NCBI GenBank assembly: GCA_963720885.1 | Contig: CAVRGW010000006.1 | Location: 124,001-188,000 of the forward strand | DNA length: 64,000 nt | Origin: DATLLN01 sp963720885 | Lineage (GTDB): Bacteria; Actinomycetota; Thermoleophilia; Gaiellales; JAICJC01 | Direction of reading: 5' to 3' | Shown here: piece after piece, positions 40,961 to 49,797 of the stretch | Position numbering within the stretch: the stretch's first letter is position 1 | Layout: each line of letters starts with the position of its first letter | Translations under genes and position numbers: made by a program | Notes under the pieces: generated by a model | What the model saw: only the letters and a program-made list of their open reading frames with translations | Told to the model about the DNA's origin: nothing | Database searches by the model: none

Positions 40961-41674
40961 TTAGAGCTGCGAGAGGTCGATCGCGTCGGAAGGAGCGCTG
41001 ACGTCGACGGGCTCGTCCCACCCGGTGAAGGTGATCGTGCCCTGCTTGTCGCCGGTCGACACGATCGCGACCGGATAGGGCTTGCCCGACGCTGCGATGT
41101 ACAGGTCGCCGCCGCCGTCGGAGTCACGCAGGACGATGACCTTCTGTCCGTTGTACGTCCGCGTGCCGGACTTGGTGACGGTGCCCTCGGCCTGCAGCAT
41201 GCTCGAGAACAGCTTGCCCTTATCGGTGAACTGCTCGAAGCTGGCGAACCGGCTGTCGGTGCTCGGAACCTTGATCCAGCGTCCCTGGAGCAGGCTGACC
41301 GCGGCGTCGCCGCCGCCGACCATCTTGTAGAACTCGGGGCTGCCGCTGAAGTACGCGGCGTCTCCCACGCGCACCAGCTTGATCTCGTTGCCGCTCAGCG
41401 TGAGCGTGCCCTTGGCCGCGTCCGACGACAGATTCACGTCGAACCCGATGTCCGTCGAGTCGCTGTTCACCGAGCCGCTCATGTGCACCGATCGGGCGCC
41501 CTGAACGGCGTCGTTCACGTCGGAGAGGATCTGCTCCGGCGCCTTGGCCGACTCGCCGTTGTCGGCAGCCGCCGCGGGCGACGACGACGAGTCGCCGCTC
41601 GAGCCGCCGCAGCCGACGGCGACCGGCAGCAGCAGGGCGAGGACGATCGCGAGCGTGGCACGGGGGACCCACAT
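40961..41674 (-). CDS. LppX/LprAFG-like lipoprotein
   Basis: A surface lipoprotein of the LolA/LppX fold class, which bind lipids in a hydrophobic cup. The ATG at 41672-41674 gives 237 residues: signal LALLLPVAVG then Cys, a Ser/Ala linker, and repeated beta-strand pattern (MSGSVNSDSTDIGFDVNL, GTLTLSGNEIKLVRVGDAAYF, ending FTGWDEPVDVSAP). This matches the typical LppX_LprAFG sequence pattern. The lipid carried is unknown. Confidence 0.75.
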   Translation of the reverse strand: MWVPRATLAIVLALLLPVAVGCGGSSGDSSSSPAAAADNGESAKAPEQILSDVNDAVQGARSVHMSGSVNSDSTDIGFDVNLSSDAAKGTLTLSGNEIKLVRVGDAAYFSGSPEFYKMVGGGDAAVSLLQGRWIKVPSTDSRFASFEQFTDKGKLFSSMLQAEGTVTKSGTRTYNGQKVIVLRDSDGGGDLYIAASGKPYPVAIVSTGDKQGTITFTGWDEPVDVSAPSDAIDLSQL

Positions 41675-41747
41675 GGGTGCGTTGTCGGCCCGCGCCCGCG
41701 CGCGCGTGACCCCCGTTCGGGGCATGCACCTGTGCCAGAATCGGCGG

Positions 41748-42120
41748 GTGGCGGCGTTCCTGGTCATCCTCCACCGCACCGGCCCCGAGTGGGACGGCAG
41801 CCTGCCGCTGGAGGGGCAGTCCCGGTGGGCCGAGCACGCCGCGTTCATGGACGCGCGTGGACGACGGGTTCATCGTGCTCGGCGGCCCGCTCGCCGACGA
41901 GGTTCGCGTCGCCCATGTGATCGAGGCGGCGTCGGAGGACGCGGTCGTCGAGCGGCTGGCCCGCGATCCGTGGAGCGGCTCGCATCTGGTGGTGGCGTCG
42001 ATCGAGCCGTGGACGCTGCGGCTCGACGGCCGAGCCGGCTATGCCCAGGTCGTGGCGGTCGCCGGCCACCCCTCCTTGAGGGCTCCTGCGCCTGGCGCAG
42101 ATCCATCCGGCGGAGTCTAG
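41748..42120 (+). CDS. YCII-related small protein (frameshifted near 41851-41858)
   Basis: A member of the YCII/YciI superfamily (dimeric alpha-beta barrel, EthD-like fold), role unknown. The first frame from the GTG at 41748 reads LVILHRTGPEWDGS through AEHAAFMDA; the second reads VDDGFIVLGGPLADE, DAVVERLARDPW and FDGRAGY-type ending. The order HAAFMDxLVDDGFIVLGGPL is the family's core, so the two halves belong together with one extra base between them. It is divergent from the lipoprotein gene. Confidence 0.75.
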
Positions 42121-42193
42121 GGCGCCGCGCGGCGACTCATCCGACGGCCGCTTCGTAACGATCGCCGGACGGTCGTCGTGGGACACTGGCCGC

Positions 42194-43462
42194 ATGAGCG
42201 ACCGAACGCTGCGGTGGCTTGCGTGGCCGGCCCTTGCCGCCGTCGCACTCCTGCTCGCGGGGGGCGTCGTCCTGATGTGGGCGACCCGCCATGTCGCGCA
42301 TTCCGAGGGCTTCAGCGGCGGTGGCACCGCCGGCTTCCTGGCCGGGCTGCTGATCCTGATCATCTTCCTGCTCTACCCGCTGGCCGGTGCCGTGATCGTC
42401 CGCAGCCGGCCCCGCAACCCGATCGGCTGGCTGCTGATCGCCACCGGCCTCTCCTGGGCCCTCGTGGTCGACGCGATCGGCTACGGCGACTGGGCGTTCA
42501 AGGTGCATCCCGGGCAGATCCCCGGCGGGGCGGCGGCGGCGTCGGTCAGCCTGTGGGCGTGGGCGCCCGCCGTCGCGATCACCGGCGTGTTCCTGCTCCT
42601 GGTCTACCCGGACGGGCACCTACCGGGCCGGCGCTGGCGATGGGTGGCCTACGTCTGCGCGTTCGCCGTCGGGATCAGCGTGCTCGACTGGCTGGTGCCG
42701 GGGCCGATGAAGATCACGGGATTCCCCGACCATGACAACCCATTCGGCATCCAGGCGCTCGACGGTGTGCTCCGTCCGCTGCAATCCGTGGTGCTGCTGA
42801 TCCCGCTGTCTTCCGTCGCTGCCGTGGCGAGCCTGGTCGTTCGGTACCGCCGCGCGGAGCGGATCGAGCGCCTGCAGATCAAGTGGCTGGCGGCTGCGGG
42901 CACGCTGTGCGGCGCGTTGTATTTCGTGTCGCTGGTGTCCGCGGCGGTGTTGGCGGACGACCACGGCGCGACGCCGGGATGGATCGCGGTCGTACAGGAC
43001 GTGTGGTTCGTCTGCCTCGGGCTGATCCCGATCGCGATCGGCATCGCCGTGCTCCGGTACCGCCTGTTCGAGATCGACGTGATCATCCGCCGGACGCTGA
43101 TCTACGCGACGCTGGTCGCGGCGCTGGCGGTGCTCTACCTGGGCGGCGCGGCGCTGATCGGCTCGGCGCTCCGCGGCCTCACGGGCTCATCGGGCACGCT
43201 GGCCGTCACCGTGTCGACGCTGGCGGTCGCCGCCGCGTTCCAGCCGCTGCGCCGGGTGATCCAGCGCTCCGTCGACCGCCGGTTCTACCGGGCGGGCTAC
43301 GACGCGCAGGCCGCGGTCGACGGGTTCAGCGAGCGGCTGCGCGAGCAGATCGACCTCGACGCGCTCTGCGAGGAGCTGCGATCGGTGGTCACCGGGACAG
43401 TCCAGCCCGCGCACGCCACCGTCTGGCTCCGCGGAGACACCGCCGACCGGCCGCCGGGCTAG
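42194..43462 (+). CDS. 7TM-type membrane sensor protein lacking a kinase domain
   Basis: A 422-residue protein with about nine hydrophobic segments, a RNPIGWLLIATGL motif between helices 2 and 3, and then RYRLFEIDVIIRRTLIYATLVA followed by FQPLRRVIQRSVDRRFYR and a short GAF-like start (ERLREQIDLDALCEELRSVV). I know this family from actinobacteria of soil clades, where it is often fused to a histidine kinase. Here it ends at HATVWLRGD, before any kinase domain. Its partner and signal are unknown. Confidence 0.7.
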   Translation: MSDRTLRWLAWPALAAVALLLAGGVVLMWATRHVAHSEGFSGGGTAGFLAGLLILIIFLLYPLAGAVIVRSRPRNPIGWLLIATGLSWALVVDAIGYGDWAFKVHPGQIPGGAAAASVSLWAWAPAVAITGVFLLLVYPDGHLPGRRWRWVAYVCAFAVGISVLDWLVPGPMKITGFPDHDNPFGIQALDGVLRPLQSVVLLIPLSSVAAVASLVVRYRRAERIERLQIKWLAAAGTLCGALYFVSLVSAAVLADDHGATPGWIAVVQDVWFVCLGLIPIAIGIAVLRYRLFEIDVIIRRTLIYATLVAALAVLYLGGAALIGSALRGLTGSSGTLAVTVSTLAVAAAFQPLRRVIQRSVDRRFYRAGYDAQAAVDGFSERLREQIDLDALCEELRSVVTGTVQPAHATVWLRGDTADRPPG

Positions 43463-44620
43463 GCACGCGCCGAACAGCGCCGCAGAGACGGCCCCGGCGC
43501 CCGCCACGGCAAGCCACAGTGCGTCGCCGCCCGCGCCGTGGAGTGCGAAGCCTCCGGCCGGAGCCACGGCGTACGCCACCGAGTACGAGGTCCCGACGGT
43601 GGCGATCCACGCGCCCGATCTGCCGGGCGGCGCCGCCGCCGCGACGGCGGCGCTCTGCGCCGGCGAGGCCAGGATCTCGCCGATCGTGTACACGACGAGC
43701 ACGGCCACCAGGACGAGCACCGTGGCGCGCCAGATCAGCGCGCAGGCCGCCAGGCCGCCTGCAGCCGTGCCGGCGACCAGCACCACTCGCCGAGAGGCCC
43801 GGCGAGTGGCACTGGTCAGCGGCAGCTGCAGGACGATCGTCAGCACCGGGTTGATCGCGAGCAACAGCCCCACCGCTCCCAGCCCGAGCACGCCGTCGCG
43901 CACCGCCGCCACCGGCACCACGATCTCGTAGACGAACAGCACGACGTAGCTCAGCACCGAGCCGGTCCACAGCAACAGGAAGCCCGGCTCCTGGAGGAAC
44001 CGGCCGAGCCCCATAGCGCCCGCCGGCTCGCGCTCGGCGTCGGGCGGCACCGCGGCCAGCGCAAGCCCGGCGACGACCGCCAGCACGCCGGCGCACGTCA
44101 GCCACAGGGCGCTCCATCCGAGCGTCAGCAGCGCAGCGCCCACCAGCGGACCGAGGCCGAGGCCGACGGCGTTGGCCGTTCGCTGCCGTGCATACAGATG
44201 CTCGAGCGCATCGGGCGCCAGCCGGGCAATCGTGACGGCCAGGGCCACCCAGAGCACCGCATCGCCGGCGGTCGACAGCGGGATCAGCACCATCGCCGCG
44301 GCCGCCGACCACGAACCGGCGGCGAACCCGATCAGCACAGCGGCGTTGGCGGCGGCGGCAACGGTCGCGACGCGCCTGCATCCGTACCGGTCGCACGCGC
44401 GACCGCCGAGGATCCCCGCCGCCACCTCGACCGCAGCGGCCGCGACGTAGGCCGAGCCGAGCTGCGAATCGCCGAGGTGCGCCCGTTCGCTCCCCCACAC
44501 GGCGAGGAAGTCGACGCGGAGGCTGAGGGCAAGGCTCGACAGCAGCGAGAGCCCGACCACGGCACGGTGTGGATGTCCGGCCACCGCTCGAACGTAGCCC
44601 CGGGAAATTTCCGACCGCAA
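43187..44620 (-). CDS. Major facilitator superfamily transporter (true C-terminus uncertain)
   Basis: Residues 1-385 are a 12-helix MFS protein with RACDRYGCRRVATVA, the loop-2/3 motif of the superfamily, and a second-half counterpart (SATRRASRRVVLVAG). Substrate unknown. The last ~92 residues (LDCPGDHRSQLLAERVEVD onward) are hydrophilic and lie antisense to the end of the 42194 gene. A one-base shift near 43465 would bring in a TAG at about 43459 and a normal MFS end, so the reading frame may carry another indel. Confidence 0.75.
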   Translation of the reverse strand: MRSEISRGYVRAVAGHPHRAVVGLSLLSSLALSLRVDFLAVWGSERAHLGDSQLGSAYVAAAAVEVAAGILGGRACDRYGCRRVATVAAAANAAVLIGFAAGSWSAAAAMVLIPLSTAGDAVLWVALAVTIARLAPDALEHLYARQRTANAVGLGLGPLVGAALLTLGWSALWLTCAGVLAVVAGLALAAVPPDAEREPAGAMGLGRFLQEPGFLLLWTGSVLSYVVLFVYEIVVPVAAVRDGVLGLGAVGLLLAINPVLTIVLQLPLTSATRRASRRVVLVAGTAAGGLAACALIWRATVLVLVAVLVVYTIGEILASPAQSAAVAAAAPPGRSGAWIATVGTSYSVAYAVAPAGGFALHGAGGDALWLAVAGAGAVSAALFGACLARRPVGGVSAEPDGGVRGLDCPGDHRSQLLAERVEVDLLAQPLAEPVDRGLRVVARPVEPAVDGALDHPAQRLERGGDRQRRHGDGQRAR

Positions 44621-44744
44621 GGCGGCGCGCGCGAGTGTGGGCGCGCGGATATTTCAGCGGCCGCCGGATATATCCAAAGCGATATTTCGCGGGGGACTCG
44701 GTGGGTGCGGCGCGTAATGGCCTTCACCACGAGCTGCTTGGCGG

Positions 44745-44867
44745 TCACCCGACCACTGCGATTGCTGCAAACGAGCCGGCTGCAAGAATCACGACAGCGC
44801 GCTTGAGGACGCGCAGCCGCCGCTGCAGGCGCTCGCGGCTCGGGCGTTCGGGTTTGTCGGATGTCAT
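44745..44867 (-). CDS. Possible small membrane peptide (40 residues)
   Basis: From the ATG at 44865-44867 the frame reads MTSDKPERPSRERLQRRLR, then VLKRAVVILAAGSFAAIAVVG and stops. A basic N-terminus followed by one hydrophobic segment is typical of tiny membrane proteins, and GC codon bias is reasonable. I see no match. It could also be a broken N-terminus, since the next frame stays open downstream. The rest of the gap 44621-45039 shows no gene. Confidence 0.35.
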   Translation of the reverse strand: MTSDKPERPSRERLQRRLRVLKRAVVILAAGSFAAIAVVG

Positions 44868-45039
44868 GCCGGCAGCGTCGCCGGTCGACCTGCGGCGGCG
44901 CTGTGCACCACCTGTGAGATCGATGAGAATGTGGGCGGCAGCACAGTTTGGCCCGCCAGGCCGTTGGGGGCACTGGCGGGCACCGGTAAACCCGGGTGGC
45001 GGGGCACTGTAGACCCGCCACCCGGGCAGTGATTGCGGC

Positions 45040-45438
45040 CTAGAAGGTGCCGCTTGCGATCATCGTGCCGCCGAGCGTGCGCACCCGGACGGTGGATCCC
45101 GTCTTGATGGTGGGGACGGACTGTCCGCGCTCCGTATTGCGGTTCACATTGATGGCGCCCAGGCTGTTGACCACCGGGCTCGTGAGCTTGTTGCCGTTGA
45201 CGAAGACGTTCACGTGCTTGCCGGCCAGCGCACGCACGTGCTCGACCTCGATCTGCAGCTCGCGCTCGCTGCCCTTCACCTTGTAGACGGCCTTTCCGCT
45301 GGCCCCTGGGAACGAGACGCTGCCGTGCAACGCGATCGTCCTGGTGGTACCGCTGCCGCTGGCGTATGCCGCCGGCGCGATCGCCGCAACCGCTGCGACG
45401 CACGCGATCAGAGCTGTGATGAGTGTCCTGCGCTTCAT
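45040..45438 (-). CDS. Small secreted protein, unknown function
   Basis: The ATG at 45436-45438 with a GAGGAGGAACA ribosome-binding site gives 132 residues. A Sec signal peptide (TALIACVAAVAAIAPAAYA) is followed by about 105 residues of beta-rich secreted protein (KAVYKVKGSERELQIEVEHV, KHVNVFVNGNK, VRTLGGTMIASGTF). The pattern suggests a small all-beta protein but I do not recognise a family. It is divergent from the two-component system at 45582. Confidence 0.75.
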   Translation of the reverse strand: MKRRTLITALIACVAAVAAIAPAAYASGSGTTRTIALHGSVSFPGASGKAVYKVKGSERELQIEVEHVRALAGKHVNVFVNGNKLTSPVVNSLGAINVNRNTERGQSVPTIKTGSTVRVRTLGGTMIASGTF

Positions 45439-45500
45439 TGTTCCTCCTCGTGTGGATCGGTCGAGATGGAGCATGCGCGGCGGCCGGTCGAGGTCGCAAT

Positions 45501-45519
45501 GGGACGTTGGTCCTAGGAC
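45501..45519. promoter_or_regulatory. DevR/DosR-box-like palindrome in the divergent promoter region
   Basis: GGGAC-GTTG-GTCCT at 45501-45514 fits the DevR-type pattern GGGAC-N4-GTCCC in 9 of 10 symmetric positions. It overlaps a perfect palindrome GTCCTAGGAC (45510-45519). The site lies between the secreted protein and a sensor kinase whose partner is a NarL-type regulator of the same broad family as DevR. Binding is inferred only. Confidence 0.5.
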
Positions 45520-45581
45520 GTGGCGCGCCCATGCCACTCCAGGCATGCTGGAGGGGTGCACAAACGGGATCGACCGAGAAC

Positions 45582-46884
45582 GTGAGCGACGGCCGAAGGG
45601 ATATCCTCGGCCCGGTCGCCGTCTTTGCGTTGTCCGGATTGGCGGTGCTCGTCCTGGTCGCGCTTGCGGGAGCGCTCGCGTTACGCACGCTCAGCACGTC
45701 GGAGGCGCTACGCGACGCCCGGCGCCTGACGACGACGACCGGTCATGGAATCGTCGAGCCTGCCCTGACAACTGACGTCGTGCGCGGCCGGCCGAAGGCG
45801 ATCGCGAACCTCGACCGGATCGTCCGTCAGCGGGTGCTCGCACCGGATGTCGCCCGCGTCAAGATCTGGAACGCAGCGGGAAGGATCCTCTACTCGGATG
45901 AGCCGAAGCTGATCGGGCAGCGGTTTCCCCTGGGCGCGGATGAGCTCGCCGCGCTGCGATCGAAGTCCGCCGAGGTCGACGTGGCGGATCTCTCGGCTCC
46001 CGGAGAACAGGTACGAGCGCGGGCTCGGCGACCTGACATCGGTGTATCTGGGCCTGCGCGCACAGGACGGCACGCCCGTCATGTACGAGGAGTACCTTCG
46101 CTCGAACGCGATCGCCGGCGACAGCCGAAGCGTCGCGCGGCTGTTCGCGCCGGTCGGGATCCTCGCTCTCGGCGTGCTGGCCGTGCTGCAGATACCTCTT
46201 GCCTGGCGTATGGCCAGCCGGATGCAACGCGCTCAGCGCGACCGTGAGGTGCTGCTGCAGCGGGCGATCGATGCGTCGGAGGCCGAGCGCCGTGAGATCG
46301 CTGGCGGCCTGCACGACGGAGTCGTGCAGGAGCTCGCCGGCCTCTCGTTCCAGATGGCGGCCGCGGTCGATCAGGAACGTTCTGAACCGGAGCTGCGCCG
46401 CATCCTGATCGAGAGCGGCGCGGGTACGCGGAACGCCATCCGGCAGCTCCGGTCATTGCTGCTCGAGATCTATCCTGCAGCTCTCAGTGAACGCGGCCTG
46501 GCGGCTGCGCTCTCCGACCTCGTGGCGCCACTGACCGCCCGCGATATCGAAGTGGAGACGGATGTCGAGCCTCATCTCGCACTACCCACCGAGACGGAGC
46601 AGCTCCTGTTCCGTGTCGCCCAGGAGGCTGTGCGCAACATCGTCGCCCACGCCGCGGCGGATCGGGTCACGATCCATGTTGCCGGCGATGACGGGGTGGC
46701 GACGCTGCGGGTGGCCGACAACGGCCGGGGATTCGACGTGGACGAACTCGACAGGCGCCGTGTCGAGGGCCACATCGGCCTTGCCGTGCTGAGGGACCTC
46801 GCGGAGTCCGCCGGCGGTGAGCTCATCCTGCGGTCGTCGCCGGGCGCAGGGACGACGATCGAACTCGAGGTGCCGGTACGGTGA
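45582..46884 (+). CDS. NarL-type sensor histidine kinase (frameshifted near 45999-46001)
   Basis: A membrane sensor kinase with HisKA_3 dimerisation and HATPase domains. From the GTG at 45582 the first frame gives one membrane helix (ALSGLAVLVLVALAGAL) and an extracytoplasmic domain (AGRILYSDEPKLIGQRF). The second frame continues PENRYERGLGDLTSVYLG, a second membrane helix, the phosphoacceptor region ERREIAGGLHDGVVQELAG and NGRGFD in the ATPase lobe. One extra C in the CCC at 45999-46001 explains the break. Its stop overlaps the regulator start as GTGA. Confidence 0.88.
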
Positions 46885-47498
46885 TCCGGGTCGCGGTCAT
46901 CGACGATCACACGATCGTCCGCAATGGTCTGACGCAGTTGATCGAGTCCGACCCGGAGCTCGTCGTGGTCGGCACCGCGCCGGACGGCGAAGCTGGTGTC
47001 GTCCTCTGCGTCGAGCATCGTCCCGACGTGGCCCTGATGGATCTCTCGATGCCGGGCATCGGCGGAATCGAGGCGACTCGCAGGATCGCCGCGGAGGCGC
47101 CGGACGTCCAGGTCGTCGTCCTCACGTCCTTCATGGATCGCGACCAGATCGTCGACGCCCTCGCCTCGGGCGCGATCGGCTACCTGGTCAAGGACGCCGA
47201 GCCGGAGGACCTGCTTCGCGGAATCCACGCCGCCGCTCGCGGCGAATCGCCGATCGATTCGCGGGCGGCGCGCACGATGCTGGGAGCACAGAACGCGCCT
47301 GATCCCCTGGGCGTTCTCACCGAGCGGGAGCGCCAGGTGCTGTCCCTGGTCAGCGAGGGCCTGCCCAACAAGCAGATCGGCCGCCGCCTCGAGATCAGCG
47401 AGAAGACCGTCAAAGCCCACCTGACAAGCGCATTCCGCGCGATCGGGGTGGATGACCGTATGCAGGCGGGCATGTGGGCCCGTCGGCACGGGCTCTGA
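46881..47498 (+). CDS. NarL/FixJ-family response regulator
   Basis: DNA-binding partner of the preceding kinase. The 205 residues start at a GTG (IRVAVIDDHTIVRNGLTQLI) with acidic pocket DD and the phosphoacceptor Asp in ALMDLSMPG, then a LuxR-type helix-turn-helix (LTERERQVLSLVSEG, NKQIGRRLEISEKTVKAHL). It may control the secreted protein and its own operon through the palindrome at 45501. It ends 14 bases before the convergent MFS gene. Confidence 0.93.
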   Translation: MIRVAVIDDHTIVRNGLTQLIESDPELVVVGTAPDGEAGVVLCVEHRPDVALMDLSMPGIGGIEATRRIAAEAPDVQVVVLTSFMDRDQIVDALASGAIGYLVKDAEPEDLLRGIHAAARGESPIDSRAARTMLGAQNAPDPLGVLTERERQVLSLVSEGLPNKQIGRRLEISEKTVKAHLTSAFRAIGVDDRMQAGMWARRHGL

Positions 47499-47512
47499 GC
47501 GAGGAGGGCCGT

Positions 47513-48931
47513 TCAAGTCGTTGGCGTTCCGGGCGGACCGGCGTGTCTGGGGAGGCGAAGTGCGGCGATCAGTCCAAGCAGGGCGAATCCGACGAGGACG
47601 ATCATCGCGACCACGTACGACCGGGTTCCCGTCGCGATCGCGGAGACCAGGATGGTGCCGGCGATCGCCGTGCCAAACGACGAACCGAGGTTGGAGACGC
47701 TCCGCGAGAGCCCCGAGATCTCGCCTTGCAGCTCCTCGGGGAAGCTCGACTGGACCACGTTCACGGAGGGCGTCAGCATCGCGCCCACGCCGAGTCCGAA
47801 CAGGAACAGTCCCAGCAGGAACGCGACCGCTCGCGCAGAGGTGTCCACGAACGGGATCATCAGCACCAGGCCGAGGACCGCCCCGAGAAACCCGGCGGCG
47901 ATCAGCGCCCGCTGGGGGTACCGCGCCGCGAGGCCGCGTGCCGCGAACGACGTGATCAGGATGCCGGCCGTCGCGGCGGTGAAGATCAGCCCGGTCCTGA
48001 TCGGGCTGTATCCGTGCACCTCCTGCAGGTACACGGAGACGACGAACGACGTCCCCATCATGATCAGCCACTGCAGGTTCTGCGTGACCATCGCGAGATT
48101 GCAGGCCCGGTTCTTGAACAGGCCGGTGGAGAGCAGGGGTTCCCGCCCGCTGCGTTCCAGCCGGCGGATGTAGGCGTAGAACCCGACCAGCAGCGCGAGG
48201 CCGATCACGATGAAGGCAACGAACAGCGCGTTGTGGACGCCGGCCTGCAGGATGCCGAACACGATGAAGAACATCCCGACGGCGGAAAGCACCGCGCCCA
48301 CCAGGTCGAACGGGCGGCTGGGATCGGCGGGCAACGGATCGCTGAGGTTACGGCTGAGCAGGATGATGACGACCACGACCAGCGCCTGGAAGATGAACGC
48401 TGCCCGCCAGTCGATCCACGTGGCGATCACGCCGCCGATCAGCGGGCCCGCTGCGGCGCCGACACCGCCCATCCCGCTGATCGCGCCGAACGCCCACGCC
48501 CGCGAGGTCGTGTCCGTGAACCACAGCGTTGCCAGGATGTACACCGGCGGGATCAGCAGCGCCGTGCCCACACCCTCCAGGATCGAGTTGCCGACGATCA
48601 ACACACCCAGCCCGGGCGCGATCGCACTCAGCAGTGCACCGACACCGAACAACGCCAACCCCCCGATCAGGCATCGCTTGCGGCCCCACCGGTCGGTCAG
48701 CTTGCTGCACGGGATCATCAGGATGGCCATCGTCAGCAGGAACAGGGTGATGACCGTCTGCACGCCCTTCACGTCCGTGTTCAGGTCCTTGCTGATGTCC
48801 CCGATCATCACGTTCATGTTCGAGCCCGCGAAGCTGCAGATGAACTGGGCGAGCGCAAGCGGCGCGATCAGCCGGCGCGCGCTGCGAAGAGCCTCGCCGG
48901 TGGCGCGCCCTTCGGCCGCCGCGGAGCTCAT
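47513..48931 (-). CDS. MFS multidrug/solute exporter, DHA2-type
   Basis: A 472-residue transporter with about 14 hydrophobic segments, as in the DHA2 drug:H+ antiporters. Motif A is seen as LTDRWGRKRCLIGGLAL, and GTALLIPPVYILATLWF resembles motif C. A large central loop is absent. Substrate cannot be told from sequence. It is convergent with the NarL-type two-component system and divergent from nothing close: 200 bases without a gene (48932-49131) follow upstream. Confidence 0.88.
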   Translation of the reverse strand: MSSAAAEGRATGEALRSARRLIAPLALAQFICSFAGSNMNVMIGDISKDLNTDVKGVQTVITLFLLTMAILMIPCSKLTDRWGRKRCLIGGLALFGVGALLSAIAPGLGVLIVGNSILEGVGTALLIPPVYILATLWFTDTTSRAWAFGAISGMGGVGAAAGPLIGGVIATWIDWRAAFIFQALVVVVIILLSRNLSDPLPADPSRPFDLVGAVLSAVGMFFIVFGILQAGVHNALFVAFIVIGLALLVGFYAYIRRLERSGREPLLSTGLFKNRACNLAMVTQNLQWLIMMGTSFVVSVYLQEVHGYSPIRTGLIFTAATAGILITSFAARGLAARYPQRALIAAGFLGAVLGLVLMIPFVDTSARAVAFLLGLFLFGLGVGAMLTPSVNVVQSSFPEELQGEISGLSRSVSNLGSSFGTAIAGTILVSAIATGTRSYVVAMIVLVGFALLGLIAALRLPRHAGPPGTPTT

Positions 48932-49131
48932 CTGCGCTCCGGCGGGTCCGGGCCGCCGCGACCAGAAGCCGGGCCGGCGTTGCGGTGGTGCGTAAGCGAC
49001 AGGGCGCTCGCTCCTTCCGTCGACCCGCGAACCCTAGCCAAACGCGCTCCGGCATCTCGGCCCGGCACCGTTGAACCCGACCGGTTTGCTGCTCTCCGGC
49101 TCGGCGGCGGATGGTGCCTCGAAAACAGCGC

Positions 49132-49797
49132 TCAGCAACAGCCGTCGGAGCAGGCTTCGCCGCGCCAGCTCTGGATGCCCTCGTGAGCGGCGAGGCCGGC
49201 AATCACAAGCGCGGCCGCGGGATCGGCCCACCATAGGCCGAAAACCGCGTTCGCTCCGAGCCCGACCAAGAGCGCAACCGAGAGATAGGCGCAGAGCGTC
49301 GTCTGCTTGGCCTCGGAGACGGTGGCGCTGGAGCCGAGGGCGTGCCCGACGCGACGCTTGGCGCGAGCAAGCAGTGGCATCGTGACGGCCGTGAACGCGG
49401 CCAGGCTGATGCCGACCCAGCTGGCATCCGGGTGGTGGCCGGCGGCGAGGGTGCGGAGCGCCTCAACGGTGACGTAGGCCGCGAGCAGCCAGAACGAGAT
49501 GCTGATCGCCTGCTGCGCTCGCCGCTCGGCGTCATGGGAACCGATGCGGCTACCGGTGAACAGCCACACGACGACTCCGCCGGCCAGCACCTCGATCAGG
49601 CTGTCGGCGCCGAATCCGATCAGCGCGATCGAGCCGGCCGCGATCCCGGCGACCAGAGCGATCGCGAACTCGGCCACATGCCAGGCGTTGCCGCCCCAGG
49701 CCAGAAGGCGTGCTCGCCGCTGGAGGCGTCCTCGCTCGGAGCCGCTGACGCGGGGTCGGCTGATCTGGACGACAGTCGGCGGCTGCTGGATGCTCAT
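49132..49797 (-). CDS. Cation diffusion facilitator-like transporter with Cys-rich C-terminus
   Basis: A CDF-related membrane protein of 221 residues, predicted to move a divalent metal. GSIALIGFGADSLIEVLAGG is the family's helix-2 motif with the metal-site Asp; SATVSEAKQTTLCAYLS is its helix-5 partner. The C-terminus ends with GEACSDGCC, a likely metal-binding tail. The ATG at 49795-49797 was chosen because it overlaps the previous stop (ATGA). Confidence 0.82.
   Translation of the reverse strand: MSIQQPPTVVQISRPRVSGSERGRLQRRARLLAWGGNAWHVAEFAIALVAGIAAGSIALIGFGADSLIEVLAGGVVVWLFTGSRIGSHDAERRAQQAISISFWLLAAYVTVEALRTLAAGHHPDASWVGISLAAFTAVTMPLLARAKRRVGHALGSSATVSEAKQTTLCAYLSVALLVGLGANAVFGLWWADPAAALVIAGLAAHEGIQSWRGEACSDGCC

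Noticed and set aside
47474..49186. A 570-codon plus-strand frame opposite the DHA2 transporter
   Set aside because: Its protein is an Asp/Arg/Gln-rich antisense shadow. The minus strand encodes a clear 14-helix transporter.
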